Notes: generated from the sequence alone by a model not told the origin. DNA of 64,000 nt from Bartonella sp. CM31XJBT (GCF_028618555.1 NZ_JAQITD010000002.1:1-64000); one strand, 5' to 3'; positions 1 through 8,572 are shown, counted from the first letter of the stretch. Translations and numbers: made by a program.

Positions 1-282
1 AGCGTAGAAAACCTCCTCAACTTCCCATGCTAATTGGTCAACAAAGCGTGCACCATCTTCACATGTCGCATAACATTCAACATCTAGCGTTAAAACACGC
101 CGCCTTATTCCATAATCATAGCCATCTTCAATCGTTTCACTTTGTGTGAAAATGTTAATTGCAGGCGTGTTTTCAGGGGAGAAGTTGAAATCACGCATAT
201 TGAAAACATTGTCACCAGCTGCTGTTTTTGCTGCCTTTATCAAAGCAACAAAGCTTTCCCTTATCGTTTCTCTCGGATGCAT
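1..282 (-). CDS. Phage minor tail protein, gpU-like (partial, cut by window edge)
   Basis: The minus strand is open from an ATG at 282 to the left edge (94 codons, no stop). The product starts MHPRETIRESFVALIKAAKT and continues with a mixed alpha/beta pattern (FNFSPENTPAINIFTQSE, then RRRVLTLDVECYA), typical of lambda gpU-type tail terminator proteins that cap the tail tube. This is a fold-style resemblance rather than a firm motif match. It lies downstream of the head genes on the same strand, where lambda-like phages keep tail genes. HicAB diverges from it on the plus strand. Confidence 0.5.
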   Translation of the reverse strand, partial: MHPRETIRESFVALIKAAKTAAGDNVFNMRDFNFSPENTPAINIFTQSETIEDGYDYGIRRRVLTLDVECYATCEDGARFVDQLAWEVEEVFYA

Positions 283-315
283 GGGGGCTCCTGTTCAATT
301 AAGTGCATAAAATGA

Positions 316-344
316 TTGACTAGGATTAATAATGATACTATCAT
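316..344 (+). promoter_or_regulatory. Candidate sigma70-type promoter of the first hicAB pair
   Basis: TTGACT at 316-321, a 17-nt spacer and TATCAT at 339-344, just upstream of the HicA-like gene. The predicted transcription start falls very close to the ATG at 350, so a leaderless message or a later start codon (383) is possible. Confidence 0.4.
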
Positions 345-349
345 TGGTT

Positions 350-604
350 ATGAGTAATAAAGTTGAAAAAATAATCAGCTTGATGAAAGCGTCACCAAAG
401 AACATCAAGTTTTCAGATTTGTTGGCTGTATGTGTCTATTTCTTTGGAGAACCGCGGAACAATGGTACAAGCCACTTTGTTTTTAAAACACCGTGGCTTG
501 GTGATCCTCGTGTGAATATTCAAAAAGATTCTGGTAACAAAGCAAAAGCTTATCAAGTCAAACAAGTCTTACAAGCGATAGAAAGGATGAAACATGAACA
601 ATAA
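350..604 (+). CDS. hicA: HicA-like toxin (mRNA interferase)
   Basis: 84-residue basic protein with the HicA dsRBD-like pattern: GEPRNNGTSHFVFKTPW around the catalytic-type histidine (GSSH/GTSH motif), then a short C-terminal helix (AYQVKQVLQAIERM). HicA toxins cleave mRNA. The ATG at 350 is preferred over the one at 332, which lies inside the promoter. The gene overlaps the start of hicB by 11 nt, the usual toxin-antitoxin coupling. It sits in a prophage, in reverse orientation to the structural genes, as the first TA module facing an antirepressor gene. Confidence 0.75.
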   Translation: MSNKVEKIISLMKASPKNIKFSDLLAVCVYFFGEPRNNGTSHFVFKTPWLGDPRVNIQKDSGNKAKAYQVKQVLQAIERMKHEQ

Positions 605-911
605 TCATTATACATATCGTGTTTTGTGGTCGCAAGAAGATGAGGAATATGTCGGATTGTGTGCAGAATTCCCATCCCTTTCATGGTTAGATGCTCAAGC
701 AGAGAAAGCTTTAAAAGGTATTATGGACCTTGTTTCAGAAGTTGTTGAGGACATGCAACATAATGGAGAAGAAGTTCCTGTGCCTTTGTCACATGGTAAA
801 TACAGTGGTAAGTTTCAATTAAGAATACCACCAGAACTCCATAGAAAACTTGCAATACAAGCCGCTGAAAATGGTGTGAGTTTAAACAGATACATTTCTT
901 CTAAACTTTGA
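594..911 (+). CDS. hicB: HicB-like antitoxin
   Basis: 105 residues. The N-terminal half is the HicB partial RNase-H-like fold (YTYRVLWSQEDEEYVGLCAEFPSL in part). The C-terminal half (about residues 72-105, FQLRIPPELHRKLAIQAAENG) is a ribbon-helix-helix DNA-binding segment, so it should both neutralise HicA and autoregulate. An AAGGA ribosome site lies inside the end of hicA. Length is normal for a HicB with an RHH tail. Confidence 0.78.
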   Translation: MNNNHYTYRVLWSQEDEEYVGLCAEFPSLSWLDAQAEKALKGIMDLVSEVVEDMQHNGEEVPVPLSHGKYSGKFQLRIPPELHRKLAIQAAENGVSLNRYISSKL

Positions 912-953
912 ATCTTTTAAAATTCTATACACATCAAAAGAAATTTAATTTTT

Positions 954-1100
954 ATGAAAACCTCTAAATTAAAACAAATGCCTGTTTTTAAGACGGATGA
1001 AGAAGCAGAAAACTTTGTTGATACTGCCGATCTTACGGATTATGATTTAACTGGTTTTAAACCCGTTCATTTTGAGTTCTTACCTAAAGAAGCCTCTTGA
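954..1100 (+). pseudogene. Truncated CopG/BrnA-type antitoxin stub
   Basis: 48-codon ORF. The segment FKTDEEAENFVDTADLTDYD followed by LTGFKPVHFEF is the N-terminal signature of the CopG-type antitoxin family that partners BrnT-like toxins. The family continues into a ribbon-helix-helix of about 30 residues, which is missing: the ORF stops right before a hairpin shared with the other cassettes. No toxin partner is adjacent. It may be a remnant of a second TA pair, or a short protein still made; the ribosome site is weak. Confidence 0.55.
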
Positions 1101-1103
1101 CCA

Positions 1104-1131
1104 CTCCCCATTTTAAGAACAGGGAGGGGAG
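1104..1131. terminator. GC-rich bidirectional terminator hairpin (cassette 1)
   Basis: CTCCCC at 1104-1109 pairs with GGGGAG at 1126-1131, followed by a T-rich stretch on the plus strand. It lies between convergent genes. Close relatives are at 11718, 13007 and 17197, always between a TA module and an antirepressor gene. Confidence 0.6.
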
Positions 1132-1144
1132 TTGTGTTTTTAAG

Positions 1145-1423
1145 TTAAGCAGCTTTTACAACAGGACTTTCCAAAGTAGGAGCATAAGCTTGCAATAACG
1201 GATTCATGCTATGCGGTAGTTCTGAAGTTCCAAAACCTGTAAGAACTGCTAGAATCTTTGTAATATTCGGCACTTCATCTTGAAGTTTTACAATCAAAGC
1301 TTTTTCTACCACCCCCATGATGTCAACCAGAGCACTACAATTTTTATCATCTACATATTCACAATTGACAAACTGAAACAACGTTATCCACAAATCGCAT
1401 AAGAAGTTAGTATCTACCTTCAT
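1145..1423 (-). CDS. Small phage protein translationally coupled to the Rha/KilAC antirepressor
   Basis: 92 residues from an ATG at 1423 that overlaps the stop of the upstream antirepressor gene (ATGA). No known domain recognised. The last residues, SPVVKAA, match the C-terminal tail of the AntA-type proteins at 11760, 13051 and 17234 (RSVVKAA or RSVTKAA), so the 3' end of the locus is shared among cassettes although the rest differs. A role as partner or modulator of the antirepressor is inferred from coupling only. Confidence 0.55.
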   Translation of the reverse strand: MKVDTNFLCDLWITLFQFVNCEYVDDKNCSALVDIMGVVEKALIVKLQDEVPNITKILAVLTGFGTSELPHSMNPLLQAYAPTLESPVVKAA

Positions 1424-2148
1424 TGCACACCCCCAAAGATTTGTTCTCTCAAACATGCCAATCCTCTAGATGTGATTTTCGTTGAAGGCAGCACCTTTTC
1501 TGTTCCATCCGGTCTTTGAATGGTAATAGCAGGGCAATCCATGAATCCTTTCTTGATCTTATCCTGATAAGGTAACAATGGCGCCCCTGGAGCACGTCGA
1601 TACACCCAATCATTTTGTCGCAAGTAATCCGTTAAATCCTTAGGTCGTACTTCCAACATCTTCGCGGCTTCAATTAAACCAAACAAACCATCAGAGCGTT
1701 TTAGACCTTCCAAAGCCTCTGCTTTTGGTGCTAATTCAGCAATGGTGTTATCCTTTTGCTCAATTTGGTTTTGTAAATGTGTCAAAAAGCCAATCATTGC
1801 TTGAGGACTTGAGTAGTCTATCTGTGGAACAGCTACCTGCTTTTCCAACTTTTGCCAGCGGTCAATAATCTTTGCTCGTAAAGCAGTACTGTAACCAGAA
1901 ACAAGAATTAAACATTCGCGCTTAGGTAAGTTATAACAAGGGCGGCTTTCACCTTTTGCATCAACGTAAGTACCGATAAAATCAACCAATCCAAATTTGG
2001 AGCCGTTAAGTTCTTCAAGCATCTTCTTGATATCACGCATAATATGTGCGTGCTGCTTTTTACACAAATCAGCAATTTCACGACTAGACATAGTTTGATG
2101 GATAGCACTATTAGCAGTGTTTCCTTTAATTTCTATAAGAGTGTTCAT
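1420..2148 (-). CDS. Rha/KilAC phage antirepressor
   Basis: 242 residues with two modules. Residues about 15-105 are a Rha-type regulatory domain ([20 protein letters not shown], then [20 protein letters not shown]). Residues about 150-240 are a KilA-C domain ([45 protein letters not shown]). Such proteins bind DNA or repressor and influence lysogeny. A paralogue with the same architecture is at 23792. It is preceded by a family-A leader and a strong minus-strand promoter. Confidence 0.8.
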   Translation of the reverse strand: MNTLIEIKGNTANSAIHQTMSSREIADLCKKQHAHIMRDIKKMLEELNGSKFGLVDFIGTYVDAKGESRPCYNLPKRECLILVSGYSTALRAKIIDRWQKLEKQVAVPQIDYSSPQAMIGFLTHLQNQIEQKDNTIAELAPKAEALEGLKRSDGLFGLIEAAKMLEVRPKDLTDYLRQNDWVYRRAPGAPLLPYQDKIKKGFMDCPAITIQRPDGTEKVLPSTKITSRGLACLREQIFGGVQ

Positions 2149-2184
2149 GATGAACTCCTATTGGTTAGACGTTTTTGATTGACA

Positions 2185-2395
2185 CTTTTATAAATAAAGT
2201 GCCGGGTGCTCAAAAACACGGCCAATAGTCCGTCGTTATGCTTTTCCCATCAAGAGTATTGTATAGCATAACCACACCCGACGAGATCATTATATGCGTG
2301 TAACATACAATGAGTCAAAGCCTTTAATGTGCGGAAAAGAGATTGTTTCGGCAATCTATCCGCTATTGGTTTAAGGTGTTTTTGAGGCACCTGAT
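2185..2395 (-). ncRNA. Structured leader RNA, family A, copy 1
   Basis: About 210 nt upstream of the Rha/KilAC gene, strongly conserved with copies at 12530 and 13680. Shared pairings: AGGTG/CACCT at the promoter-proximal end, GCGGA/TCCGC, GTTATGC/GCATAAC, and GCCG/CGGC with GGGTG/CACCC near the gene. One stem shows a compensatory change between copies 1 and 3. A leader that controls the downstream antirepressor, or an independent small RNA, is inferred. Genus-specific Bartonella RNAs upstream of DNA-binding protein genes (Brt RNAs) have been described; whether this is the same family cannot be decided here. Confidence 0.6.
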
Positions 2396-2398
2396 TCG

Positions 2399-2426
2399 AT
2401 TATTCATATTGTTGCCACAATGTCAA
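2399..2426 (-). promoter_or_regulatory. Promoter of family-A leader copy 1
   Basis: On the minus strand, TTGACA (2426-2421) and AATAAT (2404-2399) with a 16-nt spacer, immediately before the conserved leader. The same arrangement precedes copies 2 and 3. Confidence 0.55.
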
Positions 2427-2534
2427 TAAGTAATACTACTTTTTTCTAAATTATATAAGTACGTCTTTACTTTATTTGTCGACTCACTTTAAATTTCCCA
2501 CTTTACTTTCTTGTTTATAGCGGAGGGGGAGGTA

Positions 2535-3608
2535 ATGCTGGATACCCTTGATACAATTGCAATGATCGTATGTTTGTTATCATTGCCAGTGATGATTGTC
2601 GGACTTGTTTTAGTATGTATAAAGAAATGGCGGAAAAACGGACTGAAAACTCTTGGTATTGGAGCTTTATTATTTATCGGCTCTGCGATAGTAGGTGGTT
2701 TTGTATACAAAGATAAGTCAGATCAAGTTGCATACAATAATGAAATTGTTACCTCCTCCTCGACTTCCTCAATAGATGTTGCTACTCAAAACGAAAGCGT
2801 GTCTCAAGCACCAGCTGAGAATACCGATAAGCAAGTTACCCCCACTCAAGTTAACAAACCAGACAAAGATGATGGATTAGGCTTTTGGGGATGGTTTTGG
2901 TTAATTTTCTTTGCGTTTTTTGCGTTTTCCATTTTCGCTTATTGGCAAGATAAACGCAAAAAACGTTTTGAAGAGAAAGTTCCAGAACAGGCTTCAAGGT
3001 CGCTCCCTCCTGCACATCCTTCTTCTGATTTCTCAGTCGTTAATAAAACATCTCCAGCACTTAAAAAGGAACAACTGGAAAAGGGAATAAAGAGCTTTCT
3101 CCTTTGTGCTCTATTGATTGGAGGCATTGTAGCAATAATAAATGTTCCTTGGTTATTATTGCCTTTTCTTATTGTTTTACTTTGTGTTCTCATTGTTTAT
3201 CATGAAACAAAAAAGGAAAAAAGCTTTGAACAAGAAGTTGCGATGTTACAACCAGATATCCCTCCCTTTGATTTTTTTGAAGCATGTGAAATGTTTCAAG
3301 AGCTTGATGCGAGTGAGTATGATTATCGTTTAGCACGCAATGAAAAACTTTTGGGAGTTCAAGAAAATACCAGATTCATTGACGGTAGAAAGAACAAGTG
3401 GGATGGACGTCTTTTGGTAACAAATCAGGCTATTGTGTTTGAAAGCTCTGAAAAGAATGAACGAACCACTTGGACACGAATTGCATCAGTAGCTATAACA
3501 TATCAAGGATGCCAAATCAGTCGCCGTACCGGCGTACCATGGAATTATGAATTTACTGCTAATCCCGGATTTGCTGCAGTGGTTAGAGCTCTTGGGCGCC
3601 CTTATTGA
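2535..3608 (+). CDS. Multispanning membrane protein with C-terminal PH-like domain (prophage accessory gene)
   Basis: 357 residues from an ATG with an excellent ribosome site (GGGGGAGG). Two hydrophobic helices lie at the N-terminus (residues about 6-55), one near 118-140 and a hairpin pair near 185-225. A soluble C-terminal domain (LLVTNQAIVFESSEKNERTT, then WTRIASVAITYQG) resembles bacterial PH-like domains. It points opposite to the phage late genes and sits between head and tail genes, the usual position of a lysogenic conversion (moron) gene. A role in the host envelope or superinfection exclusion is inference. Confidence 0.6.
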   Translation: MLDTLDTIAMIVCLLSLPVMIVGLVLVCIKKWRKNGLKTLGIGALLFIGSAIVGGFVYKDKSDQVAYNNEIVTSSSTSSIDVATQNESVSQAPAENTDKQVTPTQVNKPDKDDGLGFWGWFWLIFFAFFAFSIFAYWQDKRKKRFEEKVPEQASRSLPPAHPSSDFSVVNKTSPALKKEQLEKGIKSFLLCALLIGGIVAIINVPWLLLPFLIVLLCVLIVYHETKKEKSFEQEVAMLQPDIPPFDFFEACEMFQELDASEYDYRLARNEKLLGVQENTRFIDGRKNKWDGRLLVTNQAIVFESSEKNERTTWTRIASVAITYQGCQISRRTGVPWNYEFTANPGFAAVVRALGRPY

Positions 3609-3641
3609 TTTTTAAGTAGTATATCGTATAAATGTACATCA

Positions 3642-3995
3642 CTATTTTATCTCCCGCAAGATAAGTTTATACATACCGGATTCTGAGGCTTGGACATCTG
3701 TGATCACGAAGTGCTCTTGAGAAGAGGGGGCTTTGTTGTTTTCAGGAGAAATGATTACAACACTATCTTGAGGGTTTGGTGGTATTCCCCCGATGTCATT
3801 GATACAAAGATCAAGTTCCTTTCTTGGAATTGTGGTGGGGATTCTGCCACCGGCGTCCGATTCTGAATGCTTAATGCCGTAAATCGCTGTGATACGAAAA
3901 GATTGCTGGCTGTCTTTTCGCGTGTAGATGATGGGCTGCCCAAAAGTGTTGCGTACATCTTTAACCATTTGGTTTAGCAGCCCGTGCCATCGCAT
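3642..3995 (-). CDS. Phage head-tail joining protein, gpFII-like
   Basis: 117 residues from an ATG at 3995, two bases after the capsid stop, with GGAG spaced 9 nt upstream. Small beta-rich protein (GKQ-type strands such as QSFRITAIYGIKH and SSQEHFVITDVQ) immediately downstream of the major capsid gene, where lambda-like phages encode FII/head completion proteins that connect head and tail. Assigned mostly by position and size. Confidence 0.5.
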   Translation of the reverse strand: MRWHGLLNQMVKDVRNTFGQPIIYTRKDSQQSFRITAIYGIKHSESDAGGRIPTTIPRKELDLCINDIGGIPPNPQDSVVIISPENNKAPSSQEHFVITDVQASESGMYKLILREIK

Positions 3996-3996
3996 G

Positions 3997-5073
3997 TTAT
4001 TTCGCTCCAATCACGGCTTTAAACAGCATTTCAGGGCGTGTGCAAATGTAAAGCGGATAGCTATAGACCTCCGGTTTTACCCATGCATTACGGTCGTGGT
4101 CGACGATAAGCATCGTGTAGAGAGGTCTTCCAACCGTGTTGGCAAAATCCAAGCTTTCACCAGGAGCAAAGGTTTTTTGGAAGACACCAGGCGCATCAAC
4201 AGGAAAGAATTGACATTCATCAGGCTTAATGCCTATGGCGCGCTTTGTTCCAGCCTTCGCACTCACATTATAGTTGTGAATACTCCGGTAATTAATGAAA
4301 GTCACACCCGCAAAGTCAAAACTACCAAAGCTCCCAGAGCCAATCGAACTTGGTGTTGCAACACCTCCGGCGCTATTGAGTGTCTGTGCTAAGGCTGTGT
4401 TTAAATAGGTCTCACGAATTGTTTTATGGTTTTTCAACTTGGAAAAGAATTCATTTCCACAAAGCCCAATAATGCGTGAACGATCAGAAAAAGCTCCCTT
4501 TGAAGCTTCAATCATCCTCATAATGACTTGATCAACATGGTCCGCAACATTGGTTGTCTCATTATTTAATTTAAAATCAATCGGCTTTGGTGGTGCGATT
4601 TCCCATTCTTTGTACCAATCGACAATTACGGAACCATCAGCATCAAGGACAACACCTTGAACAGCGCCAAGCTGCATATTTTCCCATGTCAATTCGATTT
4701 CAGAAATCAGTTTCTTTTGTTTTCTGGCAATATATTTCATTGCTGTCTCTAACTGATCTTCTGCGCCAAATTCACGACGGTTTTGGATTTCTTCTGATTT
4801 CACCGTATCACTTTTGGCAATCCGTGTTGTTTTGAAAAACCGAAGATTACGACCCTCTCTATCACCTTCTGTCAAAGGTGCGCCACGTTCACTGGTTTGA
4901 ATAAGCGAAAATGTATTATCACGCCGTTCAATCCCAACCACTGTGGTACTGGTTTCAACTTCTTCAAAGAGATTAAGAGAACTTACAAGACCAGGTTGAA
5001 ACTCATAGTTTTCGATGGCTTTCATCATTGTGATGCTTGAGAAAGCATCATGTTTAAAAAAGTTCATATCCAT
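3997..5073 (-). CDS. Phage major capsid protein, lambda gpE family
   Basis: 358 residues, usual length for the family. The start MDMNFFKHDAFSSITMMKAI, the segment VGIERRDNTFSLIQTSERG and the C-terminal YTMLIVDHDRNAWVKPEVYS fit the gpE-type HK97-fold capsid subunit that builds the icosahedral shell. It lies between the decoration protein and the head-tail joining gene in lambda order. Confidence 0.88.
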   Translation of the reverse strand: MDMNFFKHDAFSSITMMKAIENYEFQPGLVSSLNLFEEVETSTTVVGIERRDNTFSLIQTSERGAPLTEGDREGRNLRFFKTTRIAKSDTVKSEEIQNRREFGAEDQLETAMKYIARKQKKLISEIELTWENMQLGAVQGVVLDADGSVIVDWYKEWEIAPPKPIDFKLNNETTNVADHVDQVIMRMIEASKGAFSDRSRIIGLCGNEFFSKLKNHKTIRETYLNTALAQTLNSAGGVATPSSIGSGSFGSFDFAGVTFINYRSIHNYNVSAKAGTKRAIGIKPDECQFFPVDAPGVFQKTFAPGESLDFANTVGRPLYTMLIVDHDRNAWVKPEVYSYPLYICTRPEMLFKAVIGAK

Positions 5074-5085
5074 GTGCGCATTCTC

Positions 5086-5454
5086 CTATCGCAATAGAAT
5101 GTTGTTTTTGTCTTCTAAAGACTGAATGGCTGCTTTCTTTTTCTCATCCGTGATGGCATCTGGCCATAGCAGTTCAGAAGCTTTTACAGTGCATAAGCGT
5201 GCTGTAATCACAGCGCGTTGATCGGCGCCTGTTGCGTCAACAGTAGCAAAAGAAATCCCTGCCGGTGTTTGACTGCCATCTGTTGCTGCTGGATTAAGGG
5301 GGACATAGTATTCCGTTGTGGTTATCTTTCCCATGACAGTTCCCGCTTCAATGAATGCTCCTGATGCAAACACCACTTCTTCGTTTGACATATCGGGGTC
5401 GTAGGGTCCAAGATAAGCGCCATTGCGTACGTCGTCATAAATAATATTCGTCAT
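5086..5454 (-). CDS. Head decoration protein, lambda gpD-like
   Basis: 122 residues from the ATG at 5454, which overlaps the stop of the upstream gene (ATGA). The pattern GTVMGKITTTEYYVPLNPAA followed by VITARLCTVKASELLWP is typical of HDPD proteins that stabilise the expanded capsid. Located directly before the major capsid gene. Confidence 0.82.
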   Translation of the reverse strand: MTNIIYDDVRNGAYLGPYDPDMSNEEVVFASGAFIEAGTVMGKITTTEYYVPLNPAATDGSQTPAGISFATVDATGADQRAVITARLCTVKASELLWPDAITDEKKKAAIQSLEDKNNILLR

Positions 5455-5891
5455 TTCACTGCCCTCCAAGCTGCTTCCCATTTTGTATGAATCTTTGCCT
5501 TGCTCGTCCCATCACTATGAGGGGTATAAGGCGAGACTTTTAAAGACGCGCTTTGAGAGCTAGCAGCCGTCAACACACACTGGCGTGCTTTCTCGATACT
5601 CATACCTTTTTGAATAGCTTTTGCTGCGTCAAAAGAAACGCCTAAGTGCTTTGCTTGCCTTTCAAGGGTTGTTAGTGCTTTTGCGCGCTTTCTTTCTTTT
5701 TCAAGAGCAGCTTTTATGTTTTCCTGCTTGTCTTCGTTGTCTTCATCCTCATCTTCGTTTTCTTCTTCATCGTCGAAGTCTTCGGCGTTTTTGTCGATGT
5801 CGCTATCGCCTTCGTCCTCTTCCTCGTCATTGATGATGTCGACGATCTTTTCGTCATCATCTTCTTCAGCGCGGTATTGTGTGCGTGCCAT
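5451..5891 (-). CDS. Acidic scaffold-like protein nested out of frame in the protease gene
   Basis: 146 residues. The first 55 are extremely acidic (runs of D and E), followed by a helical part (AALEKERKRAKALTTLERQA) and a C-terminal tail seen at the end of many S49-type capsid proteases. It has its own ATG with AAGGA about 8 nt upstream. It overlaps the 3' end of the protease gene by 178 nt in another frame. In lambda the scaffold Nu3 is nested in frame inside gene C; here the frames differ, so either independent initiation, programmed frameshifting or an indel separates the two parts. Confidence 0.7.
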   Translation of the reverse strand: MARTQYRAEEDDDEKIVDIINDEEEDEGDSDIDKNAEDFDDEEENEDEDEDNEDKQENIKAALEKERKRAKALTTLERQAKHLGVSFDAAKAIQKGMSIEKARQCVLTAASSQSASLKVSPYTPHSDGTSKAKIHTKWEAAWRAVK

Positions 5892-6787
5892 GTGTTTTGT
5901 CCTTCTTTTTCTGTTGATGTTGGGTTTTGTGATATGGAATCCGTTAAGGCTTCCAAAGCTTGCGCAAGGGTGCCTTGCGCATCTGCTAATCCAAGCGTGA
6001 TCGCTTGGGTGCCTATAAAAGTTTCTGCTTTTGTGTCACGAATTGCAGCAGCATTTAAGCGTCTGTTTTGCGCCACCAAATCGACAAACATCTCGTAGAG
6101 CAGGGCGCAATCGGTTTGCATTTTTATCTGTGCTGTATCGCTCAAGGGTTCGTGAGGGTTGCCATGGGTTTTGTGATCACCTTCAAAGACAAAGGTCCAT
6201 TTATACCCGTGTTTTTCATCTGCACGGGACTGGTCAAGATGAGCACAAACAACTCCAATCGAGCCTACAACACCCGTGCGAGCAACCCATATTTGAGAAG
6301 CAGAACAAGCAATGGCATAAGCTGCAGAACAGGCAAACTCATTGGCATGTGCCCAAATGGGTTTATTGTATTGTTTTGAGAGTGTTTGAAACTCTTCAAC
6401 CAAATCAAACACACCACCGGCTTCTCCACCGCCGCTGTCAATATCAAGTAAGACAGCACGAACATCAGGTTGTGCAATGGCTTCACGAAAAGAAGCGCTT
6501 AAACCTTCATAAGAGGTTAGCCCCGATAAAGCCCCAAGCCATGCACCACGGCGCACAAGCGTGCCATGAACCGGTAGGATAGCAACATTGTTTTGTACTA
6601 CATAAGTTTCAGGGGGTCTTAAAGCCGTTGTATCCCCTTGCGCAAAAGCCCCAGGGGCAAACTTTTCTCCCTCAAAAAGACGCGGTGCAAGAGCATTCAA
6701 AATGACATCAAGTTTTGTCGAGGCAAGCATATGTGGAACCCCAAAAAGCCGTGATGCCAAGAACGGCATATCAAGATTATTCACCAT
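5714..6787 (-). CDS. Capsid maturation protease, S49/SppA family (lambda gpC-like)
   Basis: 357 residues from the ATG at 6787, overlapping the portal stop. S49 features are clear: VRAVLLDIDSGGGEAGGVFD, then the nucleophile region ANEFACSAAYAIACSA and the lysine-bearing segment with GVVGSIGVVCAHLDQ. It processes the portal or scaffold during head assembly. The last about 60 residues are a lysine/threonine-rich tail that is simply the alternate-frame reading of the acidic scaffold sequence, so the functional protein probably ends or shifts frame near 5891. Confidence 0.82.
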   Translation of the reverse strand: MVNNLDMPFLASRLFGVPHMLASTKLDVILNALAPRLFEGEKFAPGAFAQGDTTALRPPETYVVQNNVAILPVHGTLVRRGAWLGALSGLTSYEGLSASFREAIAQPDVRAVLLDIDSGGGEAGGVFDLVEEFQTLSKQYNKPIWAHANEFACSAAYAIACSASQIWVARTGVVGSIGVVCAHLDQSRADEKHGYKWTFVFEGDHKTHGNPHEPLSDTAQIKMQTDCALLYEMFVDLVAQNRRLNAAAIRDTKAETFIGTQAITLGLADAQGTLAQALEALTDSISQNPTSTEKEGQNTWHAHNTALKKMMTKRSSTSSMTRKRTKAIATSTKTPKTSTMKKKTKMRMKTTKTSRKT

Positions 6788-8321
6788 TTTTATGTGCCTC
6801 ACTGCCTTGGTTACTTTCATAAGTCTCAGAAGGTTCTGAATCTGCTGTATCAATCGCTTGATTTTCACCAGAAGGCGCTGCCATATCCGTGTCAAAAGAT
6901 AAGCCGCGCGCACGAGCGTCTGTGTGCTCTTCTTCAAGTTCGGCATGAATGCTGTCGATATCAAAGCCACGCTCGGCAAGTGCCATGCGTCGTGTTTTCA
7001 AGCCTGCACGAATTTCTTCTTTTTCCGCTGAGATATCCTTGTTTGGATCAATCATTTCAAGCGGGGGTGCAAAGCTTTCACATTGAAGCCATGGCAAGGA
7101 ATTTTCTTCCCACCCTGGCAAATTGACGCATCCAGCAAGCACTGCCATTTCAACAAAACGCTCCCAAACAATGCGGTTAAACTGAAAGGCAATAATATGT
7201 TCACGCCATTGTTTGACGTGCCGTCTAAACTGAATGATGGAGGTGCGTACATTTGAAAAATTCCCCCGCGTAACGTCTCCAGTCACAACGGCATAAGGCA
7301 TATTAAGTGCTGCACAAATTTTCAAGATATTGCGAAATTGAAAAGCCTCATAAGAGCCACCAACCTCAACAGGATTTGAGAATGTAACTTCTTTATTCTC
7401 TCCTAAATAAAGAGATGCACCGGGCGCAATGACAGGTGCTTTGTATTCTTCTTCAACGTTGTTTTTATCACGATTATCGGATAATTTTTCGACGTTTGGT
7501 GAATTGTCCTTGACAAACGCCGCGAAAAGAGCCGCCGTCCTTTTTCTATCGAGTTCTGCGTCGTCATAGGATTCGAGTTGAAAGATCTTTGTCATACAGC
7601 GCGTTATTTTGGGAGAACCGCGCAATTGTCCTGCGATACGGCGCTCTTTGATGTGCAGGATCATTTCAGCGGGGACACGCACGCGCTCTTGGCTCTCAAA
7701 TGCCATATTTGCAGGGACATCATCATAGGGGTGATGTTCCCAGAAATGATAAGCAACGCGCTTGCCACTGGCATTAAATTCAATTCCCATACGAATGTAA
7801 TTGCCTTCAATCTCAGCCGGTCCATTGTAGGAAAGGTCCAACATTTCCGTGGGATAAACTTGTAATTGAAGCGGTACACCAGAGCGTCCGTAGAGATCAA
7901 CATAATGCAATCTTACAAAGCACTCTCCGGTTAAAAAGACCTCTCGTGCAATGGTTGCTTGCAGCCCATAAAAGCTGGTATCTTCATCATAATCTGCTTC
8001 ATCAACCCATTGCCACCATAAGTCTAAAAGCTTTTTCTTTTCTTCTTGAAAGCCTTCAATACGAGGATAAGGTTTAATCCCATCACTTACAGCCGCAGAG
8101 ACCCATTCCTCCGTTGCAGAACCATAAAGAGCTTCATTGTCATAAAGCCATCTTGAACGGGCAACAATGGTATCACCGCATTCTTCAATCGCTTTATTGA
8201 TATGTTTTTTTGCGGGGTCAAAACCACCCATACGGCGGCTTTTGCTTGCCGCTTCAAAATGGGGATTGTGTTGACGAGAAATTGTAAAAAAGCCCGTGAG
8301 TTTATTGAAAAAACCAGCCAT
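6777..8321 (-). CDS. Phage portal protein, lambda gpB family
   Basis: 514 residues, full length. Family signatures include the N-terminal RSRWLYDNEALYGSATEEWV, EVFLTGECFVRLHYVD and the C-terminal NLPGWEENSLPWLQCESFAP. The dodecameric portal occupies one capsid vertex and is the DNA channel. It overlaps gpW by one base and the protease gene by 11, indicating a tightly packed late operon. Confidence 0.9.
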   Translation of the reverse strand: MAGFFNKLTGFFTISRQHNPHFEAASKSRRMGGFDPAKKHINKAIEECGDTIVARSRWLYDNEALYGSATEEWVSAAVSDGIKPYPRIEGFQEEKKKLLDLWWQWVDEADYDEDTSFYGLQATIAREVFLTGECFVRLHYVDLYGRSGVPLQLQVYPTEMLDLSYNGPAEIEGNYIRMGIEFNASGKRVAYHFWEHHPYDDVPANMAFESQERVRVPAEMILHIKERRIAGQLRGSPKITRCMTKIFQLESYDDAELDRKRTAALFAAFVKDNSPNVEKLSDNRDKNNVEEEYKAPVIAPGASLYLGENKEVTFSNPVEVGGSYEAFQFRNILKICAALNMPYAVVTGDVTRGNFSNVRTSIIQFRRHVKQWREHIIAFQFNRIVWERFVEMAVLAGCVNLPGWEENSLPWLQCESFAPPLEMIDPNKDISAEKEEIRAGLKTRRMALAERGFDIDSIHAELEEEHTDARARGLSFDTDMAAPSGENQAIDTADSEPSETYESNQGSEAHKNGE

Positions 8322-8569
8322 TAATAGCCTCGTGATATATTAAAATAGAAAACGCGTGAACGCTTGCGTCCTTCAAGGTTGGCTATTTGTGTGTTCAGCA
8401 TCTCAAGCGCTCTGCGCAGTTCCTCAACAGAACGGTTGCTGACTTGCTTATCGCCATGGCGCACCGATTGTGCTCCCGAATAAAGAGCTTCTTCAATTTG
8501 TTCACGCCGCTTTTTTAAACTTTCCAGTCTGTCAGTTTTGCTGTTTACTTGGTTCAAGTCTGTATCCAT
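8321..8569 (-). CDS. Head-tail joining protein gpW
   Basis: 82 residues. Repeated basic helices (SLKKRREQIEEALYSGAQSV, then VEELRRALEMLNTQIANLEG) are typical of gpW, which plugs the portal after DNA packaging. Located between terminase large subunit and portal as in lambda. Confidence 0.75.
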   Translation of the reverse strand: MDTDLNQVNSKTDRLESLKKRREQIEEALYSGAQSVRHGDKQVSNRSVEELRRALEMLNTQIANLEGRKRSRVFYFNISRGY

Positions 8570-8572
8570 AAA

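Noticed and set aside
5716-6582. Plus-strand ORFs opposite the protease and scaffold genes
   Set aside because: Low-complexity serine/leucine readings produced by the acidic repeat on the other strand; no ribosome sites.
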